DNA of 64,000 bases from Sophora flavescens (taxonomy: Eukaryota; Streptophyta; Magnoliopsida; Fabales; Fabaceae): positions 14,317,751 through 14,381,750 of the forward strand of contig CM061066.1 of NCBI GenBank assembly GCA_030762895.1, in the 5' to 3' direction. Numbering within the stretch: the stretch's first letter is position 1; each line of letters begins with the position of its first letter. Positions 9,501 to 22,091 of this stretch are shown one piece after another. Under the pieces are notes generated by a model. It did no database searches, was not told the DNA's origin, and saw only the letters and a list, made by a program, of their open reading frames with translations. The position numbers were made by a program, and so were the translations under genes.

Positions 9501-9884
9501 CCAGAGGGATTTGTGAATGGAGGTGAAGAAGATAAAGTCTATATACTCAAAAAGGTCCTATATGACCTAAAACAAGCACCAAGGGCCTGGTACAGCAGGA
9601 TAAATGATCACCTATTGAGCATAAGCTTTGTAAAAAGCTTATCTGAGTCCACTCTTTATGTGAAACATAGGGGAAATAATTTTCTCATAGTTTCCCTCTA
9701 TGTTGATGATCTTTTAGTGACCGAAGATGATATAAGGTTGGTTGAGGAGTTCAAACAATACATGATGCAAGCTTTTGAAATGTCAGATCTTGGTCTTATG
9801 ACTTATTTTCTAGGAATTGAGATCAAACAAAGTGAGAATGATGTGTTCATCTGCCAGAAAAAATATGTAAAGGAAATATTGAAG
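9501..9884 (+). pseudogene. Copia-I reverse transcriptase C-terminal half
   Basis: Frame open from the insertion site. It starts PEGFVNG, then LKKVLYDLKQAPRAWY (the conserved Y.LKQA.R.W block), the catalytic SLYVDDLLVTE (about 9700), and MSDLGLMTYFLGIEI. It is cut at EILK by Copia-II (TSD TGAAG 9880-9884) and resumes in frame at 19129. Confidence 0.85.
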
Positions 9885-11283
9885 TGTTGGGAATTTGTGT
9901 ATAAAAAAAAATAACGCAGCAGAAAAAATTCCCATCGAAGGATCCTTGCGAATGGTCATGATTCATGGTTATAAGATTTACCTCTTGAAGCGATGACAAT
10001 TGATTGAAATCGTCTATCACGAACACCGCATGGACGATGTCTCTAAGGTATCCACACGAGCAGATTCCGTGAACGTCCAACGTCACGAACCTGAAGCATC
10101 TCTGTCTCACGGTGCTAGCTTCGAAAACCGAGACCTTCTGCTCACTGTCACTCTCTATGTGCGGCTAGGGTAAAAATCGTGTAGGCACAATAGCTTAAGT
10201 GGTCTACTTATAGTAGCACCCCCTTAAGTGAGTTAGTGAGCAGCGTTTGACCTAAGCCCCATGTACTATGCGCTAGGCCCAATAGAAAAGTCCAACTCTC
10301 CTTTCAATGCTTCTTTTAATCCGCTCTTATGTGTGTGATCCAATAGGTTCCCAAAACATTAGTAGTAATATTAAATCCCATTTAATATTACAAACAGTGA
10401 GCGGTATCTAGCAATACATCACTGCTACCTAAGTAGTGAGAAAGTCAGTGATTTGACGAAACCTTTCTGTGACAAATATTCATGTGCATTATTATCCCTT
10501 TGTCCATATATCTATATTGACCACAAGACATAGAATGTGTCACCCTTGTATGGTTCAATATCATGTTCCCTGATACCCGAGTGGACTTAACAATAAATGA
10601 GGTCAATATCTCATATTGACTCATTCCAGCACGGCCATGCATTTTACAGTCTCACTCTATCAGGGGCCCCACAGATATTACTCCTGTTATGTAGGAGGGA
10701 CAAATTCCATCTAGGTCACTCACATCCCTCTGCATGGCTCATGGTATGCCCAATGACCGTCTTTATAATCATCCTATTACAGATGACGTTTGACGATATT
10801 AAAGCACACGACTCCTCATGTAGGGATCGTAGAAATTTCAGGTCGAAGGATTGCATACACTCTTGTCACTATGAGAACTACTTATGACACTCACATAACG
10901 CTCCATGTAGCGTTCTCATGGTGGGTCAATCCGGTACATCATTACTCTAATGTGTACCTATGTGGCGACTCGATATCTCATATCCATGACCCGTGAGATA
11001 TGGTCATCAGTCTGCACACATAATAGTCTCAATTGTATTATTATTGTCCTTATTAATAAAATACTTGACTACGGATATTTAAGAATAGGATTTCATTGTT
11101 CAATAGTGTCTCATGATCAAGTCATATACTTGATATTCTATTAAACTGAAATTTCTATTCTAAGGACTTTATTATGTTTAAACAAGTAACACAATAAACT
11201 GGAATGCCTCATATCATATATATAATAGCAAGATACAAATGTAAGTCTAAGAAATATACTGACCTCTAGGGCTTACACCAACA
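9885..11283 (-). repeat. 3' LTR of Copia-II
   Basis: TGTTGGGAATTTG...GCTTACACCAACA on the plus strand, with a short inverted end repeat (TGTTGG/CCAACA). Small ORFs in this LTR recur in the other LTR copy simply because the repeat is duplicated; they are not genes. Confidence 0.93.
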
Positions 11284-11295
11284 ATCTCCCACTAG
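11284..11295 (-). other. Polypurine tract of Copia-II
   Basis: On the minus strand CTAGTGGGAGAT directly precedes the 3' LTR, the normal place of the plus-strand primer. Confidence 0.6.
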
Positions 11296-11297
11296 CA

Positions 11298-11978
11298 CTA
11301 GAGCCAATCAGGCATAAATCTAATTCCCATCGATCTAGTGTGACCTTCATGCTTCTGTTGAGCAAGAGGTTTCGTAAGTGGGTCAGCAACGTTATCAAGT
11401 GTTGGTACTCTGCATATTTTCACATCTCTTCTATCGATAATCTCTCGAATGAGATGGAAGCGCCTAAGTATATGTTTGGATCGCTGATGAGATCTAGGTT
11501 CCTTAGCTTGTGCAATGACCCCATTGTTATCACAATAGAGATCAATGGGGTCCACAATACTAGGAACTGTACCAAGCTCAGCAATGAACTTCTTGATCCA
11601 AACAACCTCCTTTGCTGCATTGGAGGCGGCAATATACTCAGCCTCTGTAGTAGAATCGGCAACTGTCTCCTGCTTTGAACTCTTCCAGCTCACAGCCCCG
11701 CCATTCAGGTAGAACACATAACCATATTGTGATCTGGAATCATCCTTATCGGTCTGGAAGCTAACATCGGTGTAACCTATTACAGCAAGCTCTCCCTCGC
11801 CTCCATATACCAAGAACGAATCCTTAGTTCTTCTCAAGTACTTAAGGATGTTCTTGACAGCAGACCAGTGGCTTTCACCGGGATCAGACTGGTACCTACT
11901 CGTTATGCTTAAAGCATACGATACATCTGGTCGAGTACATAACATGGCATACATGATTAGGCTGGTACTTGGATTCAT
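11298..11978 (-). pseudogene. Copia-II RNase H domain
   Basis: The frame shows IMYAMLCTRPDVSYALS, GYTDVSFQTDKDDSRSQ, SWKSSKQETVADSTTEAEY, DLYCDNNGVIA and VADPLTKPL, the standard copia RNase H series up to the C-terminus near the purine tract. The segment between this and RT lacks several dozen residues normally present, and the frame differs from the RT frame, so a deletion with frameshift lies near 11950-11990. Confidence 0.85.
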
Positions 11979-14050
11979 GCATGTTAAAGCGTCTCAACAC
12001 TTTGTCTATGTATGTACTCTGACTTAGGCCAAGCAATTTCAGCGATCTATCCCTATAGATCCTGATTCCCAATACATAGGTAGCCTCACCCAAATCTTTC
12101 ATAGAGAAGCAATTCCCTAACCATGTCTTTACATTTTGTAGTGTAGGGATGTCATTTCCAATGAGTAATATGTCATCTACATATAACACCAGAAAAACAA
12201 CAATGCTCCCACTAACCTTCTTGTAGACACAAGGTTCATCTTCATTTTTGATGAATCCGTACTGTCTTACAGCATCATCAAAACGAAGGTTCCAACTTCT
12301 GGAAGCTTGCTTCAATCCATAGATTGATCGCTGCAATTTGCATACCTTTCCGGCATCCTCTGGAATGTCAAAGCCTTCAGGTTGTGTCATGTACACATCC
12401 TCAAAAAGCTTTCCATTAAGGAAAGCAGTTTTGACATCCATCTGCCATATCTCATAATCATGGTATGCAATGATAGCAAGTAAGATCCGGACGGATTTAA
12501 GCATCGCAACAGGCGAAAAGGTCTCATCATAGTCGACACCATGAATTTGCTTGAAACCCTTAGCGACTAATCGCGCCTTAAAGGTGTGTACCTTACCATC
12601 CATGTCAGTTTTCTTTTTGAAAACCCACTTGCACCCTATGGGTTTTACCCCTTTAGGTGGCTCTACCAAGGTCCATACCTGGTTGGTGTACATGGAATCC
12701 ATCTCAGATTTCATGGCCTCAAGCCACTTCTCAGATTCTGGGCCAGTGATGGCCTCCTGGTAAGTCACAGGCTCATCTTGATCCATGAGCAATACATCAC
12801 CTTGTGGAGTCATGAGAAATCCATATCTCTCAGGCTGGTGACGTATCCTGTTAGACCTACGCTGGTCTTGTGCTACTGGAGCAGGTTGTTCCTCCACAGC
12901 ATTTTGTGAAGGTTGCTCCTGTTCCACCAATGGTAGGTCACTGCTCTGTGAATCTTGAATTTCTTCAAGTTCTATCTTCCTCCCACTGGTTCCTATGGAG
13001 ATAAACTCCTTTTCTAGGAATACACCAGTCCGTGCGACAAACACTTTGCCTTCGGAAGGATTATAGAAATAGTACCCCTTGGTTTCTTTGGGATACCCCA
13101 CAAAGAAGCATATATCAGATTTGGGATCAAGCTTATTAGAAACTTGACGTTTTACATATGCTTCACAACCCCAAATCTTCATAAAAGACATGATGGGTCG
13201 TCTACCAGTCCATATCTCATATGGTGTCTTTTCTACCGCTTTGGATGGAACAGGGTTAAGTGTAAAAGCTGTTGTTAATAGAGCATGTCCCCAGAAAGAG
13301 TTTGGAAGGTTTGCATGACTCATCATAGACCGAACCATGTCCAACAAGGTTCGTTTTCTCCTCTCAGAAACACCATTCCATTGTGGTGTTCCAGGTGGAG
13401 TGAGTTGAGATAAAATTCCACACTCTCTCAGATGATCATCAAACTCTAGGCTCAAATATTCACCACCTCGATCTGATCGAAGAGTTTTAATATTTTTACC
13501 AAGTTGGTTTTGTAACTCATTTTTGAATTCCTTGAACTTTTCAAAGGATTCCGATTTATGTTTCATAAGATACACAAATCCATATCTACTGAAATCATTA
13601 GTGAATGTGATGAAGTACTGAAAACCACCTCTAGGTAATGTGTTTAGGGGTCCGCATACATCGCTATGTATAAGACCCAAAAGATTGTTAGCTCTTTCAC
13701 CTTTTCCGGTGAATGGAGCTTTAGTCAATTTTCCCAATAAACAAGACTCACATATCTCATATGATTCATAATCAAATGAGTCCAAGAGTCCATCTTTGTG
13801 GAGCTTCGAAATGCGCTTCTCATTTATATGGCCTAAACGACAGTGCCAAAGATAAGACGGGTTCAACTCATTTGGTTTGAACCTCTTAGTATTTATGTTA
13901 TAGATGGGCATTTCGAAGTCAAGGACATAAAGCCCATTACTCATGTGTGCACTAGAATAGAAAATATCATCCAAATAAATAGAACAACTTTTGTTCTTTA
14001 TTATAAAAGAAAAACCAATCTTGTCCAAACAAGAAACGGAAATGATATTC
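11979..14050 (-). pseudogene. Copia-II integrase and reverse transcriptase
   Basis: One long open frame. From the N-terminus: GAG-pre-integrase LWHCRLGHINE with C..C, integrase core with HSDVCGP, LRSDRGGEY and NGVSERRKRT (D-D-E intact), an SNRIRHQPERYGF linker, RT with KARLVAKGFKQ, QMDVKTAFLNG, YGLKQASRSW and LYVDDILLIGND, and LGEATYVLGIRIYRDR. It joins in frame to gag/protease across the hAT insertion once one 8-bp TSD copy is removed. The frame is lost just after the KYQP residues at about 11990. Confidence 0.87.
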
Positions 14051-14058
14051 CTGCTAAT

Positions 14059-14856
14059 TAGGGGTGTTCATCAACCGATCCAAACCGATTCAAACTGCAA
14101 AAACGAGCCGAAAAATCGAAAACCGAACAAACCGAAAATCGAAAAAATCGAAAACCGAAAAAACCGCAATTTTTTATTGGATTGGATCGGATTTTGGATC
14201 CTATAGTGAAATCCAATCCAATCCAATCCAAACCGATCTATTATATACATATACTATTATTTTTGAAATTATAGTATTACTCATACTTAAACATTATTCT
14301 TCATACTTTTATGTCCCTCATTCTCTTTAATATTTTTGTTGAAATGACATATATAAGACTTTTTAGAATAAATATTAATGTCTTGAAGTTATATTTTACT
14401 AAAATCTTTGATGCATAGCATATATATATTTGATTGAGTAATCATGAAAAATAGGAAAACAATTAAGTAAACTTGAAAAATAATTAGCTACAATTTATTT
14501 GTAGCCGGTTCAAGAAAAAAAATATGATAAGTGGTAGTAGATATAGAGAATTAATATAAAAGAACGTGTTAAAAAATATCAATAATTTTTTTCTTCTCAA
14601 ACTCCCAAATTAAAACGAAGATTATCTTTTATCCACTATTAAATAAGTAGAAAGGACACTTGACATTAGAAAAAAATAAAGTATGACAAAAACCGAATTA
14701 TCCAATCCAATCCAAACCGCATTTGATTGGATTGGATCGGATCGGATTTTTTTAAGGAAGCAAACCGATCCAATCCAAACCGCACGATATTTTCATCATT
14801 GGATCGGATGACTTTTTAGCTCAAAACCGATCCAATCCAATCCGCGAACACCCTTA
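14059..14856. mobile_element. Non-autonomous hAT-type DNA transposon, 798 bp, TSD CTGCTAAT
   Basis: Terminal inverted repeats TAGGGGTGTTC (left) and TAAGGGTGTTC (right, reverse complement), flanked by the 8-bp duplication CTGCTAAT (14051-14058, 14857-14864); 8-bp duplications and TAGGG ends are typical of hAT. Both subterminal zones are rich in ATCC-AATCC and AACCGA motifs in inverted orientation. No transposase is seen; ORFs are short and low in complexity. The middle is AT-rich. Confidence 0.88.
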
Positions 14857-14864
14857 CTGCTAAT

Positions 14865-15974
14865 TGCAGGCACAAAATAACAGTTCTCTAACTGAATAGT
14901 AAGCCCGATGGGCAAAGTCAATACATAAGTCCCTACTGCTAAAGCAGCAACCTTTTCTCCATTTCCAACTCGTAGGTCGACTTCGCCCTTTGCCAATGGT
15001 CTACTCCTGTTTAGATCCTGCACATTTGTACAAATGCGAGAACCACATCCAGTATCTAATACCCATGATGCAGAAGTAGATAAATTGACTTCTATAACAA
15101 ACACACCTGAAGTGGAAGTCTCACTTCCCTTCTTCTTCTTGATTTCTTCCAGGTATTTGGGGCAATTTCTCTTCCAATGTCCGGTCCGACCACAGTGGAA
15201 GCAATTGCCTTCCTTAGCCACACCACCCACAGGCTTCAAGCCAGAAGCACTGGGCTTGATCTTGTTGATGGCCTTGCCCTTGCCCTTTTGTTTGTGCGTG
15301 GGCTTCTTGGGCTGCTTCTTGCTATTTCCAACCTGGACCATCAAAATGGCCTTCCCCTTTCCTTTGTTAATATTTTGTTCAGCAGTTCTCAACATGCTCA
15401 ACAATTCTGGCAAAGGTTTGTCAAGATCATTCATATTATAGTTCATGACAAACTGACTATAGCTCTCAGGCAACGATTGCAGAACTAAGTCGGTGGCCAA
15501 ATCTTGGCCTAAAGGAAATCCCAGTCTCTCGAGATTCTCAATGTACCCGATCATCTGGAGTACATGAGGACTCACAGGGCTTCCTTCTTCCAATTTACAC
15601 TGGAAAAGGGCTCTGGAAACTTCGAACCGCTCATGCCTTGCTTGCTCTTGGTAGAGAAGCTTGAGGTGCACGATCATATCGTACGCCTCCATGGTCTCAT
15701 GTTTCTTTTGTAGCTCATAGGTCATGGTAGCAAGCATAAGACAACCAACGTCTAAGGCGTCATCCTGATGCTTCTTATAAGCATCCCTGTCAGCCCTAGA
15801 AGCACTTGAAGCCGGTGGCTCCTCAGGAATAGGCTCCTCAAGAACATACAGCTTTTTCTCATGTTTGAGGACAATCCTCAAGTTTCTGTACCAGTCCTGA
15901 AAATTTGTTTTGGATAGTTTGTCCTTCTCAAGGACGGATCGCAATGACAGGTTACTTGATGTGTTTGATGCCAT
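14865..15974 (-). pseudogene. Copia-II gag, CCHC knuckle and protease
   Basis: The ATG at 15974 begins a frame with SLRSVLEKDKLSKTNFQDWY (residues about 9-28), the capsid start of TNT1-94-like copia elements. A CCHC knuckle CFHCGRTGHWKRNCPKY lies near residues 257-273, and the retropepsin motif WVLDTGCGSRIC near 304-315. The coding line continues past residues FVPAIS into the pol frame, but is interrupted there by the hAT element. Apart from this insertion the frame is open. Confidence 0.87.
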
Positions 15975-17711
15975 GGTAATCTACAGAGATAAATATGCAA
16001 AATATAAGTATCATGCCATGAAGTTATTTAATAAGGTCTTTAATTAAATACACCTCCCACTATTTTACTCAAAACAATGACCCTCATCATTGATTCGGAA
16101 AATCCTGTTGGAAGATTTTCTAGTGGGCCAAGATCCATATTTCACCTAGCTTTAAGTCAGCTTTGGCTGATCACTCAAAATTCGGTTATATAGGTAGGAA
16201 ACACTTTTCGATTGCATCTCATGCAACTCTTGGACAGTTGGGTGAATAACTTTTATTCTAATCCATCACATGGACCAAAGCCCAACTTATAAGCCTCTAA
16301 GCCTTTCAATCCTATTGAAGTTGGCTTAGTTAAGTCAGACCCAATGGATAGCAGTTGAACATTACATTTGTCCCATCGCGTCTTACTAGTATAGATAAAG
16401 GTACCCAGCTTTGGCGGACCCACACTTAATCGATCATAGTCTTGACGAGTGCCATGCATTGGAAGGCCTTTAAATGTGACTTAATATTTCCTTTTGAGGG
16501 ATTTGATTAAAATTTGATCTCATCATTTGTTAAAATCTTTAACTTACTATTTACATACATGCATCTCATACATATATTAGTTAAACCCCTTTTAACATAC
16601 TATATACATACATGCATCTCATACATATATAAGGCAAATAAATGTGATATGGTTATGGCCCCTAACACATTGATTCTCCCAAGCCAATGAGAGAATCTAA
16701 ACTGAAACCTAGGAGCGTCCAAGCTTCTCCAAGCATGATCTCCTACAGGATAACGTCTTCTTGTCTCCATCATTACATTACATAAACAGAAACCTCATTT
16801 TACATATGAGGGGAGTGAGATGAGAAAAGAATATACATATGGAATATAAAAGAAAGGCACGACACGCAGGCCGTAATAACCATTCAAAATATAAACCAAA
16901 AGATTAAAGGACTAAGGTCATAACCATTCACCATACATCACCAAATAAATAGTAACAACCAATAATAATAATACACAATTATTATTATTATTATTATTTT
17001 TATCAATTAGAGATTTCAAAATCTGAATTTTGAAAATATAACATATATATAATAAATCACATTTATTGTAATTGATGTTACTATAAATCACATTTATTGT
17101 AATTGATGTTACTATTAGTTAAGTATTTCAAAATCTAAATTTTGAAACCATATCATATATATAATAAATCTCATTTATTATAATTGATGTCGTTATTAAA
17201 TGGTGACATAAAAGATTTCAAAAAATTGAATTTCGAAATAACACACTACGCAGAGGTAGCACGGGGTCCCGCTGTGTGCCTCGCTTCCTTGGCGGCTAGG
17301 GCTTCAACCTCTCAACCCTAAAACCGCAAGGCCCGTGAACACTTCATGCTGCAAGGAACGGCGGCTAGGGTTTCAACCCTTGGAACCTCAGCCGCAAGAA
17401 CATGAACTCTTCATGTCTGAAACCCCTTAACAGCGCCAACAGAGAACTGAAACCGATCATGTTTAACATCAACACTTGACGCCATCGCAGAACATAATAA
17501 GGATTCCAGAACCAATGTACCTATCGCATATATACATAAACATGCTATAGACGCATATATCATATACATACGAAAATTACAGAAACAAGGTTTCGCAAAA
17601 ACGGATGCAAACGATTTTCAGAAAACAATTTTCAGAAAAACGATTCACATTGTTAACATGTTATCACACATAACAGGTAAACCACGTAACAGAATCATGG
17701 TTTCGCAAGCG
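15975..17711 (-). other. Leader (5' UTR) of Copia-II
   Basis: About 1.7 kb between primer site and gag ATG with no convincing gene. It holds AT-rich DNA and a tandem pair of 31-bp units at 17052-17113 with a degenerate third copy near 17163. A long leader is not unusual in copia elements with large LTRs. Confidence 0.7.
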
Positions 17712-17723
17712 GCTTTGATACCA
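17712..17723 (-). other. Primer binding site of Copia-II (tRNA-iMet type)
   Basis: On the minus strand TGGTATCAAAGC follows the 5' LTR. It has the same initiator-Met pattern as Copia-I and the TRIM. Confidence 0.82.
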
Positions 17724-17724
17724 C

Positions 17725-19123
17725 TGTTGGGAATTTGCGTATAAAACAAAATAACGCAGCGGAAAAAATTCCCATCGAAGGAACCTTGCGAATGGTCATG
17801 ATTCATGGTTAGAAGATTTACCTCTTAAAGCGATGACAATTGATTGAAATCGTCTATCATGAACACCGCACGAACGATGTCTCTAAGGTATCCACACGAG
17901 CAGATTCCGTGAACGTCCAACGTCACGAACCTGAAGCGTCTCTGTCTCACAGTGCTAGCTTCAAAAACCGAGACCTTCTGCTCACTGTCACTCTCTATGT
18001 GCGGATATGGTAAAAATCGTGTAGGCACAATAGCTTAAGTGGTCTACTTATAGTAGCACCCCCTTAAGTGAGTTAGTGAGCAACGTTTGACCTAAGCCCC
18101 ATGTACTATGCGCTAGGCCCAATAGAAAAGTCCAACTCTCCTTTCAATGCTTCTTTTAATCCACTCTTACGTGTGTGACCCTATAGGTTACCAAAACGTT
18201 AGTAGTAATATTAAATCACATTTAATATTACAAACAGTGAGCGGTATCTAGCAATACATCACTGCTACCTAAGTAGTGAGAAAGTCAGTGATTTGACGAA
18301 ACCTTTCTGTGACAAATATTCATGTGCATTATTATCCCTTTGTCCATATATCTATATTGACCACAAGACATAGAATGTGTCACCCTTGTATGGTTCAATA
18401 TCATGTTCCCTGATACCCGAGTGGACTTAACAACAAATGTGGTCAATATCTCATATTGACTCATTCCAGCACGGCCATGCATTTTACAGTCTCACTCTAT
18501 CAGGGGCCCCACAGATATTACTCCTGTTATGTAGGAGGGACAAATTCCATCTAGGTCACTCACATCCCTCTGCATGGCTCGTGGTAAGCCCAATGACCGT
18601 CTTTATAATCATCCTATTACAGATGACGTTTGACGATATTAAAGCACACGACTCCTCATGTAGGGATCGTAGCAATTTCAGGTCGAAGGATTGCATACAC
18701 TCTTGTCACTATGAGAACTACTTATGACACTCACATAACGCTCCATGTAGTGTTCTCATGGTGGGTCAATCCGGTACATCATTACTCTAATGTGTACCTA
18801 TGTGGCGACTCGATATCTCATATCCATGACCCGTGAGATATGGTCATCAGTCTGCACACATAATAGTCTCAATTGTATTATTATTGTCCTTATTAATAAA
18901 ATACTTGACTACGGATATTTAAGAGTAGGATTTCATTGTTCAATAGTGTCTCACGATCAATTCATATACTTGATATTCTATTAAACTGAAATTTCTATTC
19001 TAAGGACTTTATTATGTTTAAACAAGTAACACAATAAACTGGAATGCCTCGTATCATATATATAATAGCAAGATACAAATGTAAGTCTAAGAAATATACT
19101 GGCCTCTAGGGCTTACACCAACA
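17725..19123 (-). repeat. 5' LTR of Copia-II
   Basis: Direct repeat of 9885-11283, equal in length (1399 bp), with scattered single-base differences only. The TSD copy TGAAG follows at 19124-19128. Confidence 0.93.
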
Positions 19124-19128
19124 TGAAG

Positions 19129-19887
19129 AAATTTCTAATGGAGGAGTGCAAAGTAGTTAGCACACCAATGAATCTAAAGGAGAAGCTGAGAAAGGAAGAT
19201 GGTACTGAAAAAGTTGATGAAGGATATTATAGGAGCTTGATTGGTTGTTTAATGTATCTCACTGCAACAAGGCCATACATTCTATTTGTTGTAAGTCTCC
19301 TATCTCGATTTATGCATTGTGCTAGAGAAATGCATTTAAGAGCAGCAAAAAGAGTACTAAGGTATATTAAAGGCACGGTTGATTATGGTGTCAAATTTGA
19401 GAAATGTCAAGAATTCAAGTTGTATGGATTTTCTGATAGTGACTGGGATGGATCCATTGATGACATGAAAAGTACTTCAAGATATTGTTTCAATCTAGGT
19501 TCAGGAATTTTCTCATGGTGCACAAAGAAGCAAGAAATTGTAGCACAATCCACTGCAAAAGCTGAATTCATAGTAGCAACTGGTGTTGTAAATCAAGTTT
19601 TGTGGTTAAAAAAGGTTCTACGTGATTTACATATGCAGCAGAATTATAACATAGAAGTTTTCATTGACAACCAGGCAACAATTGCAATTTCAAAGAATCC
19701 AGTGTGTCATGGGAAGACCAAACATTTTAACATCAAGCTCTACTTCTTAAGAGAGATGCATCAAAATGGAGAAGTGGCTTTAGTCTATTGCAAGTCAGAA
19801 GATCAACTAGCAGATTTGTTTACAAAGCCACTTCCTGTTAGCAAGTTTGAGATTTTAAGGCAGAAGATTGGAGTTTGCAGATCCTAA
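19129..19887 (+). pseudogene. Copia-I RNase H domain
   Basis: Resumes Copia-I pol after Copia-II. Shows CKVVSTPMN, SLIGCLMYLTATRP, RAAKRVLRYIKGT, GFSDSDWDGS, the SW.TKKQEIVAQSTAKAEF block, FIDNQATIAISKNP, KHFNIKLYFLRE and QLADLFTKPLP, ending at TAA 19885-19887. This frame itself is intact. The purine run AAGCAAGGAGGAG follows and directly precedes the 3' LTR. Confidence 0.88.
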
Positions 19888-19899
19888 AGCAAGGAGGAG

Positions 19900-20182
19900 T
19901 GTTAATTATCTGCTTTTTGAACTGCAACGTGTTTTTATTTATGTTTATAGTGTTTCAGTTATTGTTTTAGTCAATAAGTGGTTCATACATTTTAGGATCA
20001 AGTTAGGTTGTTATTCAATGTTGCTGAAATCTTGGTAACAAATAGTTTTTCTGTTTCATTTGAATATTATAAATGTAATTGTTGCTGATGAATAAATGTG
20101 TATTCCCTTCTTCAATTAATTTCAACGTATCTACTCTTGCTCCTCTGTTTTTCTATTGTTCTGTTCTGCCATAAAACTAACA
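19900..20182 (+). repeat. 3' LTR of Copia-I
   Basis: Direct repeat of 5062-5349; ends AAACTAACA and is followed by TSD TATTG. Confidence 0.93.
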
Positions 20183-20187
20183 TATTG

Positions 20188-20460
20188 GAATGCAGCAAAT
20201 TCAACAATGTGCACCTTTCTGGAGCTATGCTGAAATTGAAGGAAAAACAATTAATTTTGCAGGGTATTGGTTAAGTCTTTGAACTTGTATTAGGATAGGG
20301 TGATGCGTGCATTGGTGCTAATTGTTGTGCCTCTGGCAAGATGTATTTCTAGTGATTGTGTCTCACTGGTTAGATTCTGAAACTTATTTGCTCTTGTAAG
20401 TGGGGGAACTTTAGCTAGTCTTCAACCTTCTAGCTATCATACGCTTTAGGTTGAAGTATT
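20188..20460 (+). mobile_element. 3' tail of the interrupted LINE
   Basis: This is the sequence that continues the LINE side of the TATTG target (left side at 4983-5061). It shows no ORF and no clear poly(A) end, so the right limit is a guess. Confidence 0.4.
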
Positions 20461-21842
20461 ATTTTTGGTGCTTCTTGTGGTTAGGAATTTTACTTGATTA
20501 CAATGGTACAATATACGGGTTCGGGTACTCCTCGTACTCAATTTAATATAATTTTTGTTTATTAAAAAAACATATAAATTTGTCTTATTCATCCATTGAA
20601 ACTTTGTGCATGTGCAATTATTGATACAAACTATCAAGACAAGGTTTCTAAAGCACATGCGAATCGAACATACTACAGTCAAGCCGGTACAACTTGGATC
20701 AATATATCAGATTTGTCTATTTGATATTGGCTTGGTTTGATGATTTATTGGTTTTCATTTTGTCTTGACTAACTGGTTTATTGGTTTTCTTAATGTTTTG
20801 GTTCGTGGCTTATTAGTTTTCAAGTTTTTAATGTAGTTTCATTCAATATTTAGTTGATTGGACATGCAGTGCTTTACTAGGTTATGGTTCTCTAGTTTAT
20901 ACTCGATGCATGGTTTTTGAATTAGATTGAAACGTCTTGGAGCAATGAAGTCACGAACAAGACAGAACACGTCCTTCTGTTCGCTTATTATTTTCTTTCT
21001 CCCCACCAATCAAAACAATGTCACATTGAAGGGGGGAAATATTTTTTAGCTGGTGTTTGATATAAAGATTCTTTCCAATTTTCAATCTAGGAATTTAAAT
21101 CAGGAATCCTAAATTATTATGTTTGGTATATCTTTATCTTTATCTTTATTTGTATACATATAAATGGAAGAAGGTCTAGGATTTCTTTAGTGATAATTTG
21201 GTAAATTGAATAATGCCATAAGGATAGTACATTAACCTAGGGACAATTTGAGACTATAAACAAGTCTAGGGTTTATTGAATAAATGTCATATTTCTCCCG
21301 CAAAGTTCTTAGTATTAATTTTTTGGGTACTAAGAGCGAGTTTTAAGCTTAGTTCCATCCCTTTCAACAGTACTTTCCACTAATTAATGGTAAGCAACTG
21401 GACAAACAGGTATACACAAATCTTGAAGGAAACAAGACACATTTAGTGAACATTGCATGGGCTATGTTGGCACTTATTGAAGCAGGCCAGGAATAAGGCA
21501 ATGCTAAATTATGGAAAAAACGATATATTTAATATATTCATGGATGATGTAAATAATTTTCCAATAAAGATTTATATTTGTTTATGTTATAACACGTGTT
21601 GCTAGCAACACCCTATCTGGAATACTAATGCCGATTTAAGATCATGACCATTTAACAAGTCATTGTTTATTTTATCGCATAGGCCTAAAGAGATCCATCC
21701 CCATTGCATCCTATAGCTAAGGTGTTGATAAATTCACAACTGGAAAACTAGGAGTTAACCCAACAAGTAACAAGTAACAACATACAGTGGCAGATCTAAA
21801 ACCCCAACTCAATGGGAGCGATTTATTTAAAAAAATTATTAT
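20461..21842. other. AT-rich intergenic DNA
   Basis: No gene, no clear repeat structure and no tRNA seen. The one minus-strand 78-codon ORF (20446-20682) has no recognisable domain. Confidence 0.6.
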
Positions 21843-22076
21843 GGTTAAATATGTTTTTGATCTCTATAAAATTGGTTAAAATTTATTTTAGTCCATATAA
21901 AAAAATTATTCATTTTTAGTCCCTCAAACGTTCAAAATTTATGTATTGTTAATCCATGGCGAGAGACTAAAAACACTACGTTTGTTAAATGTAGGACTAT
22001 AAATGAATAAAATTTGTATAGGGATCAAAATCAAATTTTTACCAATTTAATGATTATCAAAAATATATTTAACCCT
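21843..22076. mobile_element. Mutator-like MITE, 234 bp, 9-bp TSD AATTATTAT
   Basis: Ends GGTTAAATATGTTTTTGATC and, in reverse complement, GGGTTAAATATATTTTTGAT form terminal inverted repeats. AATTATTAT flanks both sides (21834-21842, 22077-22085), and a 9-bp duplication is typical of Mutator-like elements. The interior has 'ttagtccc' style sequence found in a common legume MITE group. Non-coding. Confidence 0.8.
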
Positions 22077-22091
22077 AATTATTATCATACA

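Larger units (their letters stand above)
9885..19123 (-). mobile_element. Copia-II: Ty1/copia element inserted in Copia-I
   Basis: LTRs 9885-11283 and 17725-19123 are both 1399 bp with only scattered substitutions, so insertion looks recent relative to its neighbours. The TSD is TGAAG (9880-9884, 19124-19128). It reads on the minus strand: 5' LTR on the right, Met-type primer site, long leader (15975-17711), gag, protease, integrase, RT, RNase H, purine tract, 3' LTR on the left. A hAT-type element interrupts the gag/protease boundary region, and a deletion with frameshift lies between RT and RNase H. Gag and pol resemble TNT1-94-like plant copia polyproteins. Confidence 0.93.
5062..20182 (+). 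mobile_element. Copia-I: near full-length Ty1/copia element interrupted by two insertions
   Basis: LTRs at 5062-5349 and 19900-20182, TSD TATTG (5057-5061, 20183-20187), a Met-type primer site, and gag-pol in the order gag, protease, integrase, RT, RNase H, which is diagnostic of copia. Removing the solo LTR (8135-9495 plus one TSD copy) and Copia-II (9885-19123 plus one TSD copy) leaves about 4.5 kb, normal for the group. The reading frame joins exactly across both insertion sites, so both were clean insertions into an element that was still largely open. Confidence 0.93.

Noticed and set aside
10445..11144. Small ORFs repeated at 18285-18984
   Set aside because: They are the same positions of the two Copia-II LTRs; duplication comes from the LTR pair, not from a gene family.
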